DNA from: CAYRNC01 sp964425645
Lineage (GTDB): Bacteria; Bacillota; Clostridia; Peptostreptococcales; Anaerovoracaceae
Assembly: GCA_964425645.1 (NCBI GenBank)
Contig: CAYRNC010000030.1
Coordinates: 1-17,485 of the forward strand
DNA length: 17,485 bases
Direction of reading: 5' to 3'
In this document: in pieces, positions 1-7,390 of the stretch
Numbering within the stretch: the stretch's first letter is position 1
Layout of the letters: each line of letters starts with the position of its first letter
Translations under genes and position numbers: made by a program
Notes under the pieces: model-generated
Seen by the model: the letters and a program-made list of their open reading frames with translations, nothing else
The model's database searches: none
Told to the model about the DNA's origin: nothing

Positions 1-972
1 CAAAATCGCAAAAGCTGTTTCTTTACACCGACCCACGATATCCGTCTGCCGTATATTTCGACTTAATGTTTCTGATACATAAGAGATTATTATGTCCTTT
101 TCTTTGTTAAATTTCACGAAATTCCGATCTGTCGGCCTTATTTCCACCACTCCGAGGGTAAGAGGATTTCCGTACCTTTCGGTTCTTCTAAGTTCTTTAT
201 CTCCTTCTTCAAGAAATCCTTTTTTGCTGTATATGCCCGTCAAAGGATCCAGTCCGGCAAGGGCCTTTTCAATAATTTCTTCCCTGTCTACTGTGGGAAG
301 TGTCTTGGCAAGGTATTTAAACCTTCTAATGCTGGGCTTTAAATCGGAATATCCCAAACAAACCTTCCATTCACCCTTATCAAGCGCAATGTATTTTTGT
401 GTCTTCTCCTGATTAACCTTTCCCCCTGCAATCTCCATTTCTGTCAGACCCACGGAAAAGTGATAGACCTTAGGGTAATTGACACCGGCGTATTCACAAT
501 TTTCATAGGTGCAAAAATAATCGACCTTATAATTTCCCAACTTATACAGCCTTGATACTGCCTCCTTCCATTCTGTGTATTCCCCAATTGATATATTGAC
601 CCGGTCCGCTGCTGTCAACCTGTGATAGGATTTTTTCCACTGTTCTTTTATTAAATCATCGAAAAAGCTTTCCAAAACCATCTTGGCTGCTTCTTCTCCT
701 TTGTCTTCCTCATCGCCTGGCTGTATAAAACTGCTTTCCTTCGGCCCTCGATTATTTTTCTCCCACTCTTTATGATAAACCCTGCGTTTCTTGGGGCTGC
801 CGATAGCATTGTAAGCGATATTGATCATTTTCATCTTTTCACTTGCCCCAGGATTTCCGTTTATATCCGGGTGATATGTTTTGGAAAAGCAACGATATGC
901 AGCATTTATAATATCCTGCCCTGCCTCATAATGCACTCCGAGCACCCTGTAATAATCTATAAAGCCGCTCAT
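1..972 (-). CDS. J-domain protein fused to a degenerate GGDEF domain (3' end beyond window)
   Basis: An open frame of 324 codons runs from ATG at 972 to position 1 without a stop, so the C-terminus is missing. Residues 4-65 are a J-domain: YYRVLGV in helix I, then YHPDIN with the HPD signature at 34-36, which in this family stimulates an Hsp70 (DnaK) ATPase. An acidic linker (about 80-93) leads to an unassigned 95-225 segment rich in predicted strands. From residue 242 a diguanylate-cyclase fold begins (DPLTGIYSKKGF), but the signature reads GRCKETAFAIL: KETAF at 317-321 replaces GGDEF, and the upstream metal-binding Asp position appears as Glu (VVEI). I infer no cyclase activity; it may bind a ligand or a partner. 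The start is supported by AAAGGTGG about 9 bases upstream. It is divergent from the 1142 gene. The domain calls are firm; the function of the fusion is unknown. Confidence 0.88.
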   Translation of the reverse strand, partial: MSGFIDYYRVLGVHYEAGQDIINAAYRCFSKTYHPDINGNPGASEKMKMINIAYNAIGSPKKRRVYHKEWEKNNRGPKESSFIQPGDEEDKGEEAAKMVLESFFDDLIKEQWKKSYHRLTAADRVNISIGEYTEWKEAVSRLYKLGNYKVDYFCTYENCEYAGVNYPKVYHFSVGLTEMEIAGGKVNQEKTQKYIALDKGEWKVCLGYSDLKPSIRRFKYLAKTLPTVDREEIIEKALAGLDPLTGIYSKKGFLEEGDKELRRTERYGNPLTLGVVEIRPTDRNFVKFNKEKDIIISYVSETLSRNIRQTDIVGRCKETAFAIL

Positions 973-1006
973 CAACCAGACCACCTTTCTGTTGCCGCTA
1001 GCAAAC

Positions 1007-1035
1007 ATTATAACACTGGGGGACAGAAGATTCCA
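1007..1035 (-). promoter_or_regulatory. Probable sigma-A promoter for the J-domain/GGDEF gene
   Basis: On the minus strand a perfect TATAAT (plus coordinates 1007-1012) lies 17 bases from a weak -35 hexamer TGGAAT (1030-1035). Transcription would start near position 1000, leaving a leader of about 28 bases before ATG at 972. The -10 box is strong and the -35 box matches only half of the consensus. Confidence 0.45.
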
Positions 1036-1045
1036 TAAACCCCCA
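1017..1045. repeat. Inverted repeat flanking the -35 box, possible operator
   Basis: TGGGGG at 1017-1022 and CCCCCA at 1040-1045 form a perfect 6-base inverted repeat with a 17-base spacer. The arms bracket the -35 hexamer of the minus-strand promoter, which would suit a regulator-binding site. On the plus strand the right arm is followed by a short T-run (1049-1053), but no plus-strand gene lies upstream that would need a terminator. Confidence 0.3.
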
Positions 1046-1085
1046 TCGTTTTTCTTGTTGATTGATTATTGCTGCATGAAACATC

Positions 1086-1112
1086 TAAAGTTTTGTCGGT
1101 TTTTGACGATTA
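1086..1112 (+). promoter_or_regulatory. Sigma-D (motility sigma factor) type promoter
   Basis: TAAA at 1086-1089, exactly 15 bases, then GACGATTA at 1105-1112. This closely follows the Bacillus sigma-D consensus TAAA-N15-GCCGATAT, with the G and CGAT core retained. Transcription would begin near 1118, just ahead of the AAAGGAGG ribosome binding site of the 1142 gene. It links that gene to the motility and chemotaxis regulon. Confidence 0.6.
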
Positions 1113-1141
1113 ATGTATTGTACAGAAAGGAGGAAGGCAAC

Positions 1142-1663
1142 ATGATTAATGCTATAAGTTCGAACCATACACGAGGACCGGTTAACCCGCATAAAGACGT
1201 CGGCTGTGGTAAAAAACCCTCCGGGCAAAACATTGATTTTAACCGCAGAAGAAAACTGGATGTTTCAGAGATATCCGTTTTAAGACGACAGGCAGAGCAG
1301 ACAAATGAAAACCTGCGCAAAATGGTAGAAGAGCTGATTCTAAAACAAGGCAAGGATTACCGGGCCTTCCGCGCTAAAGGCTTTTCCGACAAAGACGGAA
1401 CAAATAAAACCGGCATTGAAGGCGCAAGGCTCGCAATTTCAGATGATGGAGAGTTCGGAGTAAAAGCGGTGAGCGATAGATTGGTAGACTTTGCAATTTC
1501 CGTTTCAGGAGGGGATAAGACAAAGTTCTCTGAGCTAAAAACAGCGATAAAGAACGGATTCGCTGCGGCGAGGGAGACTCTGGGAGGGTATCTGCCCGAT
1601 ATCTGCCTTGATACCTACAACGAAACCATGCGGAAACTGGAAGCTTGGGCGAATGAAGACTGA
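1142..1663 (+). CDS. Uncharacterised 173-residue protein, motility-regulon candidate
   Basis: I do not recognise a named family. The start at 1142 is chosen because AAAGGAGG (1126-1133) sits 8 bases upstream; a longer frame from 992 would begin upstream of the sigma-D-type promoter. There is no signal peptide or membrane segment, so it is probably cytoplasmic. Residues 1-40 are basic and low in hydrophobics, likely disordered. Residues 41-75 look helical. The C-terminal 75 residues form a compact alpha-rich unit with features such as GVKAVSDRLVDFA, SGGD and LPDICLDTYNETM; from memory, similar C-terminal patterns occur in short uncharacterised Firmicute proteins, but I cannot verify this. The sigma-D-type promoter and the chemosensory operon downstream suggest a role near motility or surface behaviour; this is inference. 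Confidence 0.8.
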   Translation: MINAISSNHTRGPVNPHKDVGCGKKPSGQNIDFNRRRKLDVSEISVLRRQAEQTNENLRKMVEELILKQGKDYRAFRAKGFSDKDGTNKTGIEGARLAISDDGEFGVKAVSDRLVDFAISVSGGDKTKFSELKTAIKNGFAAARETLGGYLPDICLDTYNETMRKLEAWANED

Positions 1664-1712
1664 ACCGATACCGCTTTGATATTTACACAACATATCGGCT
1701 AATGTTTATCAA

Positions 1713-2418
1713 ATGGATCATGTCAATGAGCAAAAAACATTGTCGTCAAGCCTGCTCCTGAATCTGAGGGATTCCGTTGCTCCGTGGCTCTATGGTATGA
1801 ACCGAATAAAAAATGTGCTTTCGGCCCCCGCCATACCCGCAGCGCAGATTCCGCATCTTCATCTGCTGCTTATGGATAACCAGTTCAATAAGTTATATGG
1901 CTTCTGTCATTTAGCTTTTGACACCTATAATGCTGCGAAAGGAAGTGTGAAATATGTGCTGGCGCAACTGTACAGACTCATACTTTTTACATGTGCCAAG
2001 TATAAGAGCGGAAGGCAGCCGGAAGCCCAGAATTGTCTTAAAAGGGCCTTATCAATGGCGTTGCCCGATAAAATATTTTTGCCCTTTGCGGAACAACCTT
2101 GTATGGAAACCTTTTAAAAGAAATAAGTATCTACTCATTTGGCAAAGCAGAAGAATGTGAGGAGAACTTTGCTTCTACCATGCCTTTATGAAGATTACAG
2201 CAGGAAGGTGTTAAAGAAATAAGGAAAACCGTGTTTCATAAACCCCTCTCAGCCCAAGAGAAAAAGAGAGCGCCTTATTAGCTAAAAGACGCCTGACGGC
2301 GAAAGAAATCGGAGAAAGGCTTTATATTTCCGATATGACCGTAAGGGCAACATTGAGAAGTGTATATAAAAAGCTCAATATCCATTCCCGGACAGGGCTT
2401 ATCGAAAATGAATTTTAA
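1713..2418 (+). pseudogene. Decayed 3' remnant of a MalT/LuxR-type transcriptional regulator
   Basis: Only the end of a large ATP-dependent LuxR-family regulator (usually about 850-900 residues) is left. The first piece, about 134 codons to a stop at 2117, resembles the TPR-like helical region of MalT-type proteins (AQNCLKRALSMALPDKIFLP). The homologous reading then changes frame near 2095 (LYGNLLKEISIYSFGKAEE), near 2190 (LYEDYSRKVLK), near 2212 (VKEIRKTVFHKPLS) and near 2255, ending in an intact-looking LuxR helix-turn-helix in the frame 2278-2418: LTAKEIGERLYISDMTVRAT followed by YKKLNIHSRTGLIEN. At least four frameshifts and loss of the N-terminal ATPase make it non-functional. No start codon or ribosome binding site is credible. 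The region 1664-2522 holds no other gene that I can support. Confidence 0.75.
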
Positions 2419-2522
2419 CCGGGCCATAAATTTACCACATTATTGGTATGAAAAAAAAGTAGCTACCTAAACCCTATACAGCAGCTTGTTTTTACATTTA
2501 AAGATCATAAGGAGGAATAATA

Positions 2523-4409
2523 ATGGATAAAAGCTATTCAAGCGAGTCGATGCTTGACATATTCATTTACGAAACCGCACAGAACATCGAGCAGCTTGAA
2601 GCAGCCATAATGAACAGCGAAAGGGAATCCTGCTTTAAGCCGGCAGCCATAAATGAAATATTCAGGGTCATGCATACCGTTAAGGGTTCATCAGCGATGA
2701 TGATGTACGATAACATAGCTTCTTTGGCACATGCTATAGAAGACCTTTTCTATTATATTCGAGAAGAAAACCCGGACAATATGGATTGCATGCTGCTTTC
2801 GGACCTGGTCCTTGAAGGGGTAGATTTCATCAAGCTTGAAATGGAGAAATTAAAGAACTCCGACAGGCTTGACGGAGACCCCTCCCCTTTGATAGAAAGC
2901 ATCAACAGCTTTTTGTCTTCGATAAGAAACGGTGAAGATTTACCCAAAACGAATATAGAGATTCCAATCGCACCTAAATATTTTCTCGCTCCTTTACACG
3001 GCAGCGGAAAAACATATGAAGCCATTATCTATTTCGACGACGATTGCGAAATGGTAAACATACGAGCATTTGCCATAATTCATCACCTTTGTGATATTAC
3101 CGACAACTTCCGCCATACTCCTGACAATCTGATAGACGATAAAGACAGCGTGAAAACGATTCGCGAGCAGGGATTTACAATCCTTTTTCGAACAGAGATG
3201 GCCTATAGGGAAATATATAATTTTTTTGCCGGAAGTCCTTCTGTAAGAGAAATAGAACTGAAGGAAATGCCGGATATCCCGATAAAAGAGCAACCTCACA
3301 CTGAACAAACGAATACTGTTGATCCTAAACAAGCCGGGCTGCAGACAGAAAACAGGAGCTTCCACCAGAGCATTATAAGCGTTGATGTTATGAAACTGGA
3401 CAGACTGATGGACCTGATGGGCGAAATGGTGATTGCAGAAGCTATGGTAACACAGAATCCCATGGTTAAAAATCTTAACATTTCCGGCTTTGACAAAGCA
3501 GCCGCCCAGCTAAGAAAAATCACTGATGAACTGCAGGACATCGTGATGTCTATAAGAATGGTTCCCCTGTCGACCTCATTCCATAAAATGCATCGAATCG
3601 TTCGGGATGTAAGCAGAAAGTTAAAGAAGGAAGTCGAATTGGTACTTCTGGGCGAAGACACAGAGGTCGATAAAAACATAATCGAGCACATATCCGACCC
3701 TCTTATGCATCTTGTACGAAATGCTGTAGACCACGGCATAGAAACGCCTGATGAGCGCACGGCGGCCGGTAAACATCAAAGAGGACAGATAACATTGGAG
3801 GCTAAAAACGCCGGCAGCGATGTATTGATCCTTGTAAAGGATGACGGCAAAGGTCTTGATAAGGGCGGAATTCTAAAAAAGGCAACAAGCCAAGATCTGA
3901 TTGGTAAACCTGAAAGTGAACTTACGGACAAAGAAATTTACAATATGATATTTGAACCCGGCTTTTCTACAAACGAGAACGTAACCGAATATTCGGGCCG
4001 GGGCGTAGGCATGGATGTAGTCGTCAAAAACCTGGAGAAAATCGGAGGATCGGTTTCAATAGAAAGCATTGAAGGCAAAGGGACGGTAACAACGATGAAA
4101 ATTCCTTTAACCTTAGCGATTATAGACGGAATGAACATCCGCGCGGGAAAAGCAAAATATACCCTGCCAACCACTTCTATCAAGGAAACATTTCAGGCAA
4201 AGGTCAAGGATATTATAGCGGACCCGGAAGGCAATGAAATGATAATGGTACGCGGAGAATGCTATCCCGTTGTCCGCCTTCACAGGCTTTTTTCCGTGCA
4301 ATCCGATACCACTGATCTTACAAAGGGAATAATGCTCATGATAGAACAGGATGAAAATTTTGCATGCCTTTTTGCAGATGAGCTGTTAGGGCGCATCAGA
4401 TTGTGGTAA
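2523..4409 (+). CDS. cheA: Chemotaxis histidine kinase CheA, frameshifted near the C-terminus
   Basis: CheA autophosphorylates in response to receptor state and passes phosphate to receiver proteins. Domains in order: P1 HPt with phospho-acceptor His51 (VMHTVKGSS); a P2-like receiver-docking region at about 155-245; a linker; P3 dimerisation at about 280-350 (KLDRLMDLMGEMVIAEA); P4 ATPase with N-box HLVRNAVDHG (396-405), G1 DDGKG (440-444) and G2 GRGVGMDVV (492-500); and P5 CheW-like from about 528. The frame stops at 4407, but the missing 44 residues of P5 continue in the -1 frame to 4528. TAAGGAGG precedes ATG 2523 at normal spacing. No slippery heptamer is seen at the break, so a lost base (real mutation or sequence error) is more likely than programmed frameshifting. 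Kinase residues are intact; coupling to CheW and receptor may be damaged. Confidence 0.93.
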   Translation: MDKSYSSESMLDIFIYETAQNIEQLEAAIMNSERESCFKPAAINEIFRVMHTVKGSSAMMMYDNIASLAHAIEDLFYYIREENPDNMDCMLLSDLVLEGVDFIKLEMEKLKNSDRLDGDPSPLIESINSFLSSIRNGEDLPKTNIEIPIAPKYFLAPLHGSGKTYEAIIYFDDDCEMVNIRAFAIIHHLCDITDNFRHTPDNLIDDKDSVKTIREQGFTILFRTEMAYREIYNFFAGSPSVREIELKEMPDIPIKEQPHTEQTNTVDPKQAGLQTENRSFHQSIISVDVMKLDRLMDLMGEMVIAEAMVTQNPMVKNLNISGFDKAAAQLRKITDELQDIVMSIRMVPLSTSFHKMHRIVRDVSRKLKKEVELVLLGEDTEVDKNIIEHISDPLMHLVRNAVDHGIETPDERTAAGKHQRGQITLEAKNAGSDVLILVKDDGKGLDKGGILKKATSQDLIGKPESELTDKEIYNMIFEPGFSTNENVTEYSGRGVGMDVVVKNLEKIGGSVSIESIEGKGTVTTMKIPLTLAIIDGMNIRAGKAKYTLPTTSIKETFQAKVKDIIADPEGNEMIMVRGECYPVVRLHRLFSVQSDTTDLTKGIMLMIEQDENFACLFADELLGRIRLW

Positions 4410-4528
4410 AGGCCCTTCCATCCTATATGAGAAGCTTCAAAAGATTTACCGGTTTGTCCGGATGCACTCTTTTAGGAGATGGAAGCATCAGCCTCATTCT
4501 CAACGTAGGCGGCTTAATCAATATATAA
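4394..4528 (+). other. Out-of-frame end of CheA (last 44 residues of the P5 domain)
   Basis: Reading from CAT at 4394 gives HQIVVKALPSYMRSFKRF, then SGCTLLGDGSISLILNVGG, and a TAA at 4526-4528. This is the conserved terminal part of the CheA P5 domain. One extra base between about 4392 and 4394 would restore a single frame, LLG-R-HQIVVK, and a protein of about 668 residues. There is no separate start or ribosome binding site. Confidence 0.85.
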
Positions 4529-4549
4529 AAAGGTAAGGAGGACGAGAAA

Positions 4550-5056
4550 ATGACTCAAAAAGAACTTTATGACCTGGCTGAAATGGAGGATGAAGATACT
4601 CTTAAAGGGAAATATCTTATCTTTACCATGGACAATGAGCTATACGGAATGGAGATAAGATATATAACGGAGATAATCGGAATTCAACCCATCACGGTAG
4701 TTCCCGAGATGCCGGAATATGTAAAAGGCATTACAAATTTGCGAGGGAAAATCATACCGGTTATGGATGCCCGATTGCGCTTTAAAAAAGCTGAAAAGGA
4801 ATACGATGACAGAACCTGCATAATAGTGCTTGACACAGATGATGTATCAATAGGTCTGATCGTTGACAGCGTAGCCGAGGTGCTGACGATACAGGATGAG
4901 GACATAGCCCCTCCTCCGGAGGTTAATAAGGGCAGTCACAGATATATAAAGGGCGTGGGAAAGGCCGGAGGAAGCGTCAAATTGCTTTTGGACTGCCGTA
5001 AGCTTTTAATCGACGACGAGATTGATACTCTGGACAGCGCTGCGTTAAGCAGTTAA
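4550..5056 (+). CDS. cheW: Chemotaxis coupling protein CheW
   Basis: CheW bridges receptor and CheA in the cytoplasmic signalling array. The 168-residue protein is one CheW (SH3-like) domain from about residue 20: LIFTMDNELYGMEIRYITEI, then VVPEMPEYVKGITNLRGKII, then IGLIVDSVAEVL. It is somewhat longer than a minimal CheW through a charged N-terminal extension (about 18 residues) and a short acidic tail. GGAGG lies 8 bases before ATG 4550. It starts 21 bases after the restored end of cheA and is followed at once by cheR, so the genes are surely co-transcribed. No damage is seen, which makes it the only intact CheW-like coupling module in the window apart from the truncated P5. Confidence 0.95.
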   Translation: MTQKELYDLAEMEDEDTLKGKYLIFTMDNELYGMEIRYITEIIGIQPITVVPEMPEYVKGITNLRGKIIPVMDARLRFKKAEKEYDDRTCIIVLDTDDVSIGLIVDSVAEVLTIQDEDIAPPPEVNKGSHRYIKGVGKAGGSVKLLLDCRKLLIDDEIDTLDSAALSS

Positions 5057-5059
5057 GTG

Positions 5060-5884
5060 ATGGCAGATATGATAGCGATACAGGAAAAAGAATTCAGGGT
5101 GTTTGCCGATTACATCAAAGAAAATTACGGCATCCACTTCAAGGATGAGAAAAAAACCCTGGTAGAGGGAAGATTGAATCGCGTGCTTGCAAGCATGAAT
5201 ATGAAGAACTTTACCGAATACATAAACCACGTTAAATGTGACAAAACAGGAAAAGCGGCATCCCTGATGCTGGATAGGATTACGACTAACTACACCTATT
5301 TTATGAGGGAACCTGAGCATTTTCATTTTCTTAAGGATACAGTGCTTCCCTACCTTATAGAAACGATAAAGGATAAGGATCTTCGCATATGGAGTGCGGC
5401 CTGCTCAACAGGGGAGGAACCCTATACCTTAGCCATGGTGATTGATGAATTCTTCGAGTCTGGAGACAAAGAATGGGACACAAAAATACTTGCTACCGAC
5501 ATTTCAGAAAAGGCGCTCTCCGATGCCAGGGCCGGTATTTACGGCATCGAAAAGATTGCCGATTTGCCGTATTTATGGAGAGAGAGATATTTTGAAACTT
5601 TCAACCCCGTTCAATGCGCTGTAACGAGGCGGATAAAGGACCAGGTCATCTTTCGAAATATCAATCTTATGAACATAGCCTACCCGTTCAGAAAAAAAAT
5701 GCATGTAATTTTCTGTCGCAACGTAATGATTTATTTTGACACCGAGGGAAAAAACAATCTGATAAAGCGTTTATACGACATTACCGTACCGGGAGGTTAT
5801 CTGTTTATCGGGCATTCTGAAAGCCTGAGCCGTAATATAGCCGGATATAAATATGTATTGCCTGCGGTCTACAGGAAGGAGTAA
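5060..5884 (+). CDS. cheR: Chemotaxis protein methyltransferase CheR
   Basis: CheR transfers methyl groups from S-adenosylmethionine to glutamates of chemoreceptors. The N-terminal helical domain (about 5-75) contains GRLNRVLASM; the SAM-binding Rossmann domain shows IWSAACSTGEEPYTLAM, the acidic strand end ILATDIS, FRNINLM, VIFCRNVMIYF and GGYLFIGHSES. The usual TTNET segment reads TTNYTYFMREP. Length (about 274) is normal. ATG 5060 is chosen; GTG 5057 directly before it is possible. No good ribosome binding site is present and the start lies 3 bases after the cheW stop, so translation is probably coupled to cheW. No TPR extension and no CheR-binding pentapeptide on the receptor downstream are seen, so CheR probably acts untethered. 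Confidence 0.94.
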   Translation: MADMIAIQEKEFRVFADYIKENYGIHFKDEKKTLVEGRLNRVLASMNMKNFTEYINHVKCDKTGKAASLMLDRITTNYTYFMREPEHFHFLKDTVLPYLIETIKDKDLRIWSAACSTGEEPYTLAMVIDEFFESGDKEWDTKILATDISEKALSDARAGIYGIEKIADLPYLWRERYFETFNPVQCAVTRRIKDQVIFRNINLMNIAYPFRKKMHVIFCRNVMIYFDTEGKNNLIKRLYDITVPGGYLFIGHSESLSRNIAGYKYVLPAVYRKE

Positions 5885-5886
5885 AT

Positions 5887-6918
5887 GTGTTGGGGGGATT
5901 AAAAAAAATAAGGGTCCTGATTGTAGACGACAGCCCGCTATCGCGACAGATGCTAGCTAGAATAATCAGTGCAAATCCCGGCATGGAAATAGCGGCGCTT
6001 GCTTCGAATCCAAAGGAGGCAAGAGATAAAATTATAACTGCAAATCCTGATGTCATTACCTGCGATGTGGAAATGCCCATTATGAACGGAATAGCGTTTG
6101 TCCGCTGGCTTCTGCCGCAGCGATTTGTACCTACGGTTATGGTGAGTTCCGTAAGCGATAAGGTGTTCGATGCGATGAATGCCGGGGCGGTGGATTTCGT
6201 AGTCAAACCGGATCATCGCCCGGGAATGATTGAAATCTTCGAACAGGATCTTATCGAAAAAATAAAAATGGCTTCCACCGTGAAAAATGCCTTCCGCAGC
6301 AGACTGAAAACGGCATCGCCCACTTCTGAATCCTTCATACGCGGTGAAAACGGAAAAATCATCGCTATAGGGGCATCCACAGGAGGCACCGAGGCAATTT
6401 TCAATATTCTTAAATCTCTTCCCCCTTCCGTTTCCGGCATAGCGATCGTACAGCATATACCTGCAGTGTTTTCGAAGATGTTTGCGGACAGACTAAACGA
6501 TCAGACGCCTTTTAAAGTTAAAGAAGCCGAAACGGGAGACTTCATAGATCAAGGCACCGCGCTGATTGCACCCGGAGACAGACATATGAGGATAAAAAGA
6601 ATCGGTAACAGATTTAAGGCGGAATGTTTTCGCGGGGCCAAAATAAATGGGCACTGCCCTTCGGTAGATGTTTTATTCGATTCGATAGCAAAAGAAGGTG
6701 AAAATGCAGTAGGAATTATATTGACCGGCATGGGCTATGACGGTGCAAGAGGACTGTTGAACATGCGGCGAAAAGGCAGCCGGACTATCGGACAGGATGA
6801 AATGTCCTCTGTTGTATACGGCATGCCTAAGGCAGCTAAAAACATCGGCGCGGTAGAAATTCAAGCCCCACTGGAGGACATTCCGAAAGTACTGCTTAAC
6901 ATGCTCAAAAAGATATAA
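5887..6918 (+). CDS. cheB: Chemotaxis methylesterase/glutamine deamidase CheB
   Basis: CheB removes receptor methyl groups and deamidates receptor glutamines when its receiver is phosphorylated by CheA. The receiver (about 8-125) has DD at 14-15, phospho-acceptor Asp60 (ITCDVEMPIMNG), the Ser at VMVSS and Lys in VVKP. The catalytic domain (about 155-343) carries the triad Ser164 (AIGASTGG), His190 (IVQHIP) and Asp285 (LTGMGYDGA). The frame opens at GTG 5887, supported by GGAAGGAG at 5874-5881, 5 bases upstream; the ATG at 5885 is in another frame. The gene begins 2 bases after cheR. It is complete, and is the only intact stand-alone CheA target in the operon now that the CheY-like gene is broken. 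Confidence 0.95.
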   Translation: MLGGLKKIRVLIVDDSPLSRQMLARIISANPGMEIAALASNPKEARDKIITANPDVITCDVEMPIMNGIAFVRWLLPQRFVPTVMVSSVSDKVFDAMNAGAVDFVVKPDHRPGMIEIFEQDLIEKIKMASTVKNAFRSRLKTASPTSESFIRGENGKIIAIGASTGGTEAIFNILKSLPPSVSGIAIVQHIPAVFSKMFADRLNDQTPFKVKEAETGDFIDQGTALIAPGDRHMRIKRIGNRFKAECFRGAKINGHCPSVDVLFDSIAKEGENAVGIILTGMGYDGARGLLNMRRKGSRTIGQDEMSSVVYGMPKAAKNIGAVEIQAPLEDIPKVLLNMLKKI

Positions 6919-6937
6919 ATATTAAAGGGAAACCGCC

Positions 6938-7329
6938 ATGAAAATACTGCTGATTGCAGATGATGATTTGTATACCGGGAAATCCTTAAAAGAATTCCTA
7001 AGCTTCTACGGTGAATGTGAGTTAACCTCAGACGGCCTTGGGGCTTTGGATTCATACCTTACGACATTAAAGAACAACAGCCTCTACCATCTTATATGCT
7101 TAGATATAATAATGCCTAAAGCCGGCGGCATAAAAACCCTTACAGCCATAAGGGATATTGAAAAAGAATATCATATTCCGTTTAAGGATTGAACAAAGAT
7201 CATTATGACGACTATCCGCCGGACAGAAACAAAATTCGTACATACCGCGTTTGATAAAGGCTGCGATGCATATGCGGTAAACCCATAGATACAAAACGGC
7301 TTACCCTTATGATAAAAAACTTGATTTGA
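6938..7329 (+). pseudogene. Broken CheY-like single-domain response regulator
   Basis: The gene starts as a normal receiver: ADDD near residue 8, phospho-acceptor Asp56 (LICLDIIMPKAGG). An in-frame TGA at 7190-7192 interrupts it after HIPFKD. The same frame then continues TKIIMTTI and FDKGCDAYAVNP, the conserved second half of a receiver, until TAG at 7286. A single lost base at about 7280-7281 explains this: in the next frame the sequence reads PIDTKRLTLMIKNLI and ends at TGA 7327-7329, giving the expected length of about 130 residues. Lesions are thus one nonsense codon and one frameshift. The conserved Lys of the KP motif falls at the break. It lies 19 bases after cheB with only a weak AAAGGG ribosome binding site. 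It would have been the diffusible CheA output. Confidence 0.82.
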
Positions 7330-7366
7330 TAAAACATAGCAAGAAAAACGTTTATAACAACGAATT

Positions 7367-7382
7367 TACTACAAAAGTAGTA
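7367..7382. repeat. Short perfect hairpin just upstream of the DUF2442-like gene
   Basis: TACTAC, loop AAAA, GTAGTA form a perfect 6-base stem 8 bases before ATG 7391, where a ribosome binding site would be expected. The stem is AT-rich and weak, and may be chance. Confidence 0.25.
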
Positions 7383-7390
7383 TTGAAAAT

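Noticed and set aside
992..1141. Upstream extension of the 1142 gene
   Set aside because: It begins upstream of the sigma-D-type promoter and has no ribosome binding site; AAAGGAGG clearly points to ATG 1142.
1667..1701. CCGATA/TATCGG inverted repeat after the 173-residue gene as a terminator
   Set aside because: Loop over 20 bases and no T-run.
2419..2522. Promoter or riboswitch before cheA
   Set aside because: No -35/-10 pair of acceptable quality and no conserved GEMM (cyclic di-GMP riboswitch) core could be recognised.
4380..4410. Programmed -1 frameshifting in cheA
   Set aside because: No X-XXY-YYZ heptamer or stimulatory hairpin is visible around the break; a lost base is simpler.
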